64,000 bases of DNA, taken from assembly GCA_051418055.1 (NCBI GenBank), contig JBPRGH010000139.1, positions 62,001-126,000 of the forward strand, read 5' to 3'. A model generated the notes under the pieces. That model was not told where the DNA came from. It made no database searches and saw only the letters and a list, made by a program, of their open reading frames with translations. Shown here in pieces: positions 59,460-64,000 of this stretch (positions within the stretch are counted from its first letter, which is position 1; each line of letters opens with the position of its first letter). Both the position numbers and the translations under genes were made by a program. Source of the DNA: JBPRGH01 sp051418055. GTDB lineage: Bacteria; Bacteroidota; Bacteroidia; Cytophagales; Cyclobacteriaceae.

Positions 59460-62400
59460 TCCCAACACTACATATAGAATTCAGTTTCATAAGGGTTTTA
59501 ATTTTAAAGCTTTTGAAAAGATCCTTCCTTACCTTAATAAACTGGGTGTTCGAACACTCTATGCCTCACCTATTTTTGAAGCTACTCCGGGAAGCACGCA
59601 TGGTTATGATGTAACTAACCCTCAAAAGATCAATCCTGAGATTGGTTCTTTGGAGGAGTTAAAGGAACTGCGCCAAAAGCTGGATAAATATGGGATCAAA
59701 TGGATACAGGATATTGTGCCCAACCATATGGCTTTTGATCCCAACAATAAATGGCTAATGGATGTCCTGGAAAAAGGTCCTAAGTCTAAGTATGTTAACT
59801 TTTTTGATATCTCCTGGTCGAGTGAATTGTACAAAGGCCGAGTGATGGTCCCGTTTTTAGGCGCTCCGTTCAATACTATTGCCGATAATAAAGAGGTCCA
59901 AATCACTGAAGACAATGGCAACTTCTTTTTCAAGTATTATGACAACTTATATCCTCTTAATGAAAAAACCAGCAATTCGATTAAAAAAGAGGATCTTAAT
60001 AAAATAAACAATTCGCCTGAAGAATTAAAGGAAATACATGATCAGCAGTATTATAACCTGTGTCACTGGCAGGAAACAAATACCAAAATAAACTTCCGCA
60101 GGTTCTTTACTATCAATGGCCTGATCTCGCTCAACATGCAGGACCAGCAGGTTTTTGATGAATACCATAAGCTGGTAAAAGAGTTACTTCAGGAGGGTAT
60201 TTTTGATGGATTACGAATTGACCATGTTGATGGCATGTATGACCCCAAATCATACTTAACGCAGCTAAGAGCGCTGGCTGGCGATGAGACATATATTATT
60301 ATAGAGAAAATTCTGGAAGCTGAAGAACAGCTGCCTGACGATTGGCCGATAGAGGGTAATACGGGTTATGATTTTCTTGCATTTGTCAATAATGTTTTCA
60401 CCAATAAAAAAAGCGAAGAGACTTTCACTGATTATTTTCATCAGCTAACTGGGGATTCAAGATCAGTAGAAGAACGGATAAGAGAGAAGAAGAAAAATAT
60501 CCTTAACAATAGATTAGCTGGTGATCTTGATAATCTCCATCAGCTTCTTTTAGATTCTGATCTCATTAATATGCCAAAAATTGAGAAGAAAGATTTAAAA
60601 GCTGTCATTTCAGAATTTCTGATCGAATGTCCTGTTTATCGCTTTTATGGAAATAAAATACCTCTGGGAATTCAGGAGCAGGTAGAGCTAGAGCAGATAT
60701 TTACCAGGATAAGGGATAAAAACCCTCAACTTGAAGAACCTGCTAACCTGCTGGAAAAAGCTCTCCTTCATGATCATCTTAAAAAAGATAATGAGTTTAA
60801 GCAGCGTGCAATACATTTTTACCAGCGGCTGATGCAGTATACCGGTCCTGTTATGGCAAAAGGGGTTGAAGATACTCTTATGTACACCTATAGCCGATTT
60901 ATAGGACATAATGATGTTGGTGATAATCCTTCTTCTATGGGAATTCCAATTGAAGAATTCCAGGAAAAAATGATAGAGCGCCATGAAACATGGCCCCTTA
61001 CAATGAATACCACTTCCACCCATGATACAAAACGTGGAGAAGATGTGCGGATGCGATTAAATATTATCACTGACCTGAAAGATAAATGGGTAGAAAAGGT
61101 AGAAGAATGGCGTAAAATGAACGAAGACCTTAAGGAAAATAACACACCTGATAATAATGATGAATATTTCCTGTATCAAACGATACTGGGTGCTTACCCG
61201 ATGCCGGGTCAGAATGAAGATAATTTTCCTCAGAGATTTAAAGATTATATTACAAAAGCGCTACGAGAAGCTAAACGCCATTCAAACTGGACAGAGCCTG
61301 ATGAAAAATACGAGAAGGGGACTAAAAAATTTGCTGCTGCTCTTCTTGATAAAGAATCGCAATTTTGGAAGAGCTTTAAGGATTTTCATAAAGAAGTATC
61401 GCATTACGGAGTAATAAATTCTCTTTCCCAGGTAATCTTAAAATATACCTGTCCTGGCGTTCCCGATCTCTATCAGGGTTGTGAGCTTTATGATCTGAGC
61501 CTAGTAGATCCCGATAACAGAAGACCTGTCGATTATGATTTAAGAGATAAATTCCTGAAAGAAATTTCTTCTTATATCAGCTCCTACGATAAAGCATTTG
61601 TTGATACGCTGTGGCAGGAGAAATTTAATGGTCAAATCAAATTATGGCTTACCCACCTTTTACTGGACCTTAGAAAGCATCACCCGAAACTTTTTGAAAA
61701 AGGAGATTACATTCCATTACAGGTAAAAGGAAAGCATAAACAACATGTGATGGCTTTCGCAAGAAAAAAAGGAGAAACGACTGTAACAGTTATTATTCCT
61801 TTAAATATTGCATCACTGGCACAAGAACAAAATGCTACAGTTGAAGATATTGAATGGGGAAATACACGGGTTGAATTCCAGGAGGATAAGCCCCATAAAT
61901 GGCATAATATGCTAACAAAAGTGGATACAAGGCTAGAAGGAGATGCTTATATCCAAGATCTCTTTAAACCTTTACCTCTCTGTATTTTAAAGTCTGAACC
62001 CGCTTTAAAAGAAGAACGCAGCGCAGGGATCCTAATGCACATTACCTCACTACCCTCCTCTTTTGGTGCCGGTGATATGGGACCTGAAGCTTATAAATTT
62101 GCTGATTTCTTAGAAAGATGCAATCAACGCTATTGGCAAATATTACCCTTAAATCCTACAGAGGGCGGGGCCGGTCATTCGCCTTATAGCTCACATGCAA
62201 GTATGGCAGGTAATATACTGCTTATTAGTCCGGAAATGCTGATCAAAGATAATTTACTTGATGAGCAGGATCTTAAATCCTATGAGATCCCCTCGACTGA
62301 TACAGCCGATTTTGGTCATACTGAAAAAGTAAAAAGGGAATTATTAGAGAAATCTTACAATAACAGGCACAGGTCTTCTCTTGACGAGGAATACATCCAA

Positions 62401-63504
62401 TTCCTGCAGGAAGAATCACACTGGGTGCATGATTATGGGCTTTATATGACTTTAAAAGCAAAACATAATTATGCTGCCTGGTTTCAGTGGCCTGAGGAGT
62501 ATAAAAACCGTAATGAAGATACCCTGAATGAATTCAGGGAGCAGAATAAAGAGGCTATTGATAAGATACGCTGGTATCAATTCATTTTCATCAGGCAATG
62601 GAAGAAACTTAAAACCTACTGTAATGAAAAGGATATTATGCTTTTTGGTGACCTGCCATTCTACATCAGCCACGATTCGGTAGATGTTTGGTCTCACCCT
62701 GATATTTTTAAAATTGATGAGGATGGAAAAATGACCGGAGTGGCGGGTGTTCCGCCGGATTATTTTAATGAGAACGGACAGCTATGGGGCATGCCGGTTT
62801 TCCGCTGGAACATACTGAAAAAACAGAAGTATAACTGGTGGGTAAAGCGGATACAGAAAAATGTACAGCTTTATGACCTGCTCAGACTGGATCATTTCCG
62901 CGCATTTTCAGATTTCTGGGAGGTACCGGCAGGTGAAGATACAGCCATAAACGGCACATGGAGACCTGGTCCGGGAGCTGATCTATTTAAAAGATTACGA
63001 AAAGAATTGGGTGAACTTCCTTTTATTGCTGAAGACCTTGGAGAAATTGATGATCCGGTTTATGAACTAAGGGATAGTTTTGAATTTCCAGGTATGAAAG
63101 TAGTGCAGTTTGCTTTTGGTGGTGATATAAAAGAATCACCGCATATCCCGCATAATTATACAACCAATTATATTGCATATACAGGTACACATGATAATAA
63201 TACATCTGTAGGCTGGTTTAGAAAAGATGCCGGTGAAACAGAGGTTCGGAACTTAAAGGGGTATTTTGGAAAAGATATTGAAGCGAGTCAGGTGCATAAA
63301 GAGCTAATTCGTGCAGTTTATTCCTCCGTTGCGCAGGTTGCCATTATCCCTATGCAGGATATCCTGGGGCTGGATGAAAACAGCCGAATGAATATGCCTG
63401 CGACAATAGAAAAGAATTGGGTGTGGCGTTTAAAGCCTGATCAGTTAAATCCTTCTACAGAAGAGTGGCTGAGGGAGTTTGTGGAGCTGTATAATCGAGG
63501 GTGA
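59449..63504 (+). CDS. TreY-MalQ fusion: malto-oligosyltrehalose synthase and 4-alpha-glucanotransferase
   Basis: 1351 aa in one continuous frame. Residues ~1-850 are malto-oligosyltrehalose synthase (TreY): TYRIQFHKGFNFKAFEKILPYLNKLGV in parts (TYRIQFHKGFNF), VPNHMAFDPNN, nucleophile Asp258 in GLRIDHVDGMYDPKS, and STHDTKRGEDVRMRL. Residues ~856-1351 are 4-alpha-glucanotransferase (MalQ): HITSLPSSFGAGDMGPEAY, NPTEGGAGHSPYSSHAS, Asp1148 in LLRLDHFRAFSDFWEVP, IAEDLGEIDDPV and GTHDNNTSVGW. About 496 aa is the normal MalQ length and both halves keep catalytic residues. Overlaps treZ by 11 bp. Confidence 0.93.
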   Translation: MKFNPNTTYRIQFHKGFNFKAFEKILPYLNKLGVRTLYASPIFEATPGSTHGYDVTNPQKINPEIGSLEELKELRQKLDKYGIKWIQDIVPNHMAFDPNNKWLMDVLEKGPKSKYVNFFDISWSSELYKGRVMVPFLGAPFNTIADNKEVQITEDNGNFFFKYYDNLYPLNEKTSNSIKKEDLNKINNSPEELKEIHDQQYYNLCHWQETNTKINFRRFFTINGLISLNMQDQQVFDEYHKLVKELLQEGIFDGLRIDHVDGMYDPKSYLTQLRALAGDETYIIIEKILEAEEQLPDDWPIEGNTGYDFLAFVNNVFTNKKSEETFTDYFHQLTGDSRSVEERIREKKKNILNNRLAGDLDNLHQLLLDSDLINMPKIEKKDLKAVISEFLIECPVYRFYGNKIPLGIQEQVELEQIFTRIRDKNPQLEEPANLLEKALLHDHLKKDNEFKQRAIHFYQRLMQYTGPVMAKGVEDTLMYTYSRFIGHNDVGDNPSSMGIPIEEFQEKMIERHETWPLTMNTTSTHDTKRGEDVRMRLNIITDLKDKWVEKVEEWRKMNEDLKENNTPDNNDEYFLYQTILGAYPMPGQNEDNFPQRFKDYITKALREAKRHSNWTEPDEKYEKGTKKFAAALLDKESQFWKSFKDFHKEVSHYGVINSLSQVILKYTCPGVPDLYQGCELYDLSLVDPDNRRPVDYDLRDKFLKEISSYISSYDKAFVDTLWQEKFNGQIKLWLTHLLLDLRKHHPKLFEKGDYIPLQVKGKHKQHVMAFARKKGETTVTVIIPLNIASLAQEQNATVEDIEWGNTRVEFQEDKPHKWHNMLTKVDTRLEGDAYIQDLFKPLPLCILKSEPALKEERSAGILMHITSLPSSFGAGDMGPEAYKFADFLERCNQRYWQILPLNPTEGGAGHSPYSSHASMAGNILLISPEMLIKDNLLDEQDLKSYEIPSTDTADFGHTEKVKRELLEKSYNNRHRSSLDEEYIQFLQEESHWVHDYGLYMTLKAKHNYAAWFQWPEEYKNRNEDTLNEFREQNKEAIDKIRWYQFIFIRQWKKLKTYCNEKDIMLFGDLPFYISHDSVDVWSHPDIFKIDEDGKMTGVAGVPPDYFNENGQLWGMPVFRWNILKKQKYNWWVKRIQKNVQLYDLLRLDHFRAFSDFWEVPAGEDTAINGTWRPGPGADLFKRLRKELGELPFIAEDLGEIDDPVYELRDSFEFPGMKVVQFAFGGDIKESPHIPHNYTTNYIAYTGTHDNNTSVGWFRKDAGETEVRNLKGYFGKDIEASQVHKELIRAVYSSVAQVAIIPMQDILGLDENSRMNMPATIEKNWVWRLKPDQLNPSTEEWLREFVELYNRG

Positions 63505-63559
63505 TAAAATGTGCGGAGAGATCTAGCACCTCGATTGCAGTCGCTGCCCTTATTTTTTT

Positions 63560-63690
63560 CGGTCATTCCGACGACAGGAGGAATCTACCTCGTCGATTGG
63601 CAGTATGTGCTATATAAGGAGTAAGTTTTCTCTCTTCGCGAACAGTTGAAAAAAAAGCTTTCGAGCTGATAAGCTACGTTCGAAATGACG
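63560..63690. repeat. Intergenic repeat-like element with inverted ends
   Basis: CGGTCATTCCGACG at 63560-63573 and the reversed AACGTTCGAAATGACG-like end near 63677-63690 (TTCGAAATGACG) are inverted relative to each other about 130 bp apart. GTCATTCCGA ends of this kind are common in small dispersed repeats of Bacteroidota (general knowledge). No ORF. Confidence 0.55.
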
Positions 63691-63754
63691 AAAATTTTAA
63701 ACGGTTTTACGTATAAATTATCTGTACTCGTTACTTTTTACCTTGTTAAATAAA

Positions 63755-64000
63755 TCAATTATTTGCCTCCACATATCCCTTTACCGTAAGCCTCTGAACT
63801 GGGGCAGAAGGATCATTACTATAGACGGTGATCGCTTTTTGCTGATTTCCCTTTCTTCCGCTGCTGTCAAATTCAGTTTTAATGATCGCAGATTCTCCCG
63901 GAGCTAAATTATTCTTACTTAATTCAGCTTTCAGGCAGGTACAATTAGAATCCACCTTTCGGATGTTTAAAACTGACTGACCGTTATTAGTAAGCTGGAA
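63755..64000 (-). CDS. DUF1573 domain protein (5' part cut by the window edge)
   Basis: Partial. The frame is open to the window end, so the start lies outside. Readable product FQLTNNGQSVLNIRKVDSNC and onward: CTCLKAELSKNNLAPGESAI, KTEFDSSGRKGNQQKAITVYSN, DPSAPVQRLTVKGYVEANN, the C-terminal end of a DUF1573 Ig-like domain, with the family's C-T/C-C pattern. Likely secreted or periplasmic, as usual for the family. Function unknown. Confidence 0.85.
   Translation of the reverse strand, partial: FQLTNNGQSVLNIRKVDSNCTCLKAELSKNNLAPGESAIIKTEFDSSGRKGNQQKAITVYSNDPSAPVQRLTVKGYVEANN

Noticed and set aside
1..64000. tRNA, rRNA, CRISPR array, IS element or prophage
   Set aside because: None of their characteristic sequences or proteins was seen by reading; a profile search was not possible here.

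Overview
The window looks like a chromosomal segment of a Bacteroidota bacterium, most likely an aerobic member of the Cytophagales. I infer this from AT-rich DNA, TTG/TAnnTTTG-type promoters, start sites without clear Shine-Dalgarno sequences, many SPII lipoproteins and outer-membrane barrels, a bTHX ribosomal protein, DUF6544 and DUF1573 proteins, and tryptophan/phenylalanine hydroxylating catabolism. No phage, plasmid, insertion sequence, CRISPR array, rRNA or tRNA was seen. It is mostly core metabolism with several notable regulatory regions.

Layout. 0-10.7 kb: cysS-yidD, envelope proteins, an ACMSD gene of the kynurenine route, tRNA-modifying trhO, mog, an M23 peptidase and a lipoprotein. 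10.7-17.9 kb: the complete histidine operon hisGDCBHAF-IE behind a His-codon leader peptide and attenuator. 17.9-26.6 kb: M28, M48 and M23 peptidases, a FAH-family protein, an AI-2E-family transporter preceded by a coupled 44-aa gene, bcp, an N-terminal transketolase half and a VWA protein. 26.6-32.4 kb: a minus-strand signalling operon (small membrane protein, receiver, NtrC-type sigma-54 activator, CHASE3 kinase, receiver, receiver-PAS-kinase). Beside it is a 50-aa lmo0937-type membrane protein gene behind a sigma-54-like -24/-12 sequence. 32.8-41.7 kb: an EEP-domain protein, an AsmA-like protein, phenylalanine hydroxylase behind a Tyr/Trp-rich leader peptide and terminator, small proteins, a Tat-exported oxidoreductase and a DbpA-like helicase with a duplicated 3' end. 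41.8-49.6 kb: trpEGDCFBA-aroF behind two consecutive Trp-codon leader/terminator units. 49.6-55.3 kb: bTHX, a CoA-binding protein, an MORN-like repeat protein, and divergent tryptophan dioxygenase and glutaryl-CoA dehydrogenase. 55.5-63.5 kb: treX, treZ and a treY-malQ fusion. The edge holds a truncated DUF1573 gene.

How the parts work together. Aromatic amino acid supply (trp operon with DAHP synthase) and breakdown (TDO, ACMSD, GCDH, phenylalanine hydroxylase) are both here, and four ribosome-stalling attenuators sense His, Trp (twice) and Tyr/Trp. In each one a leader segment near the end of the leader ORF can pair with part of the terminator hairpin, so charged tRNA would allow termination and stalling would prevent it. 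The tre genes would turn glycogen-type alpha-glucan into trehalose, with a built-in 4-alpha-glucanotransferase. The most unusual items are the tandem trp attenuators, the Tyr-rich leader on a Phe-to-Tyr enzyme, and the sigma-54 promoter next to an NtrC-type operon.
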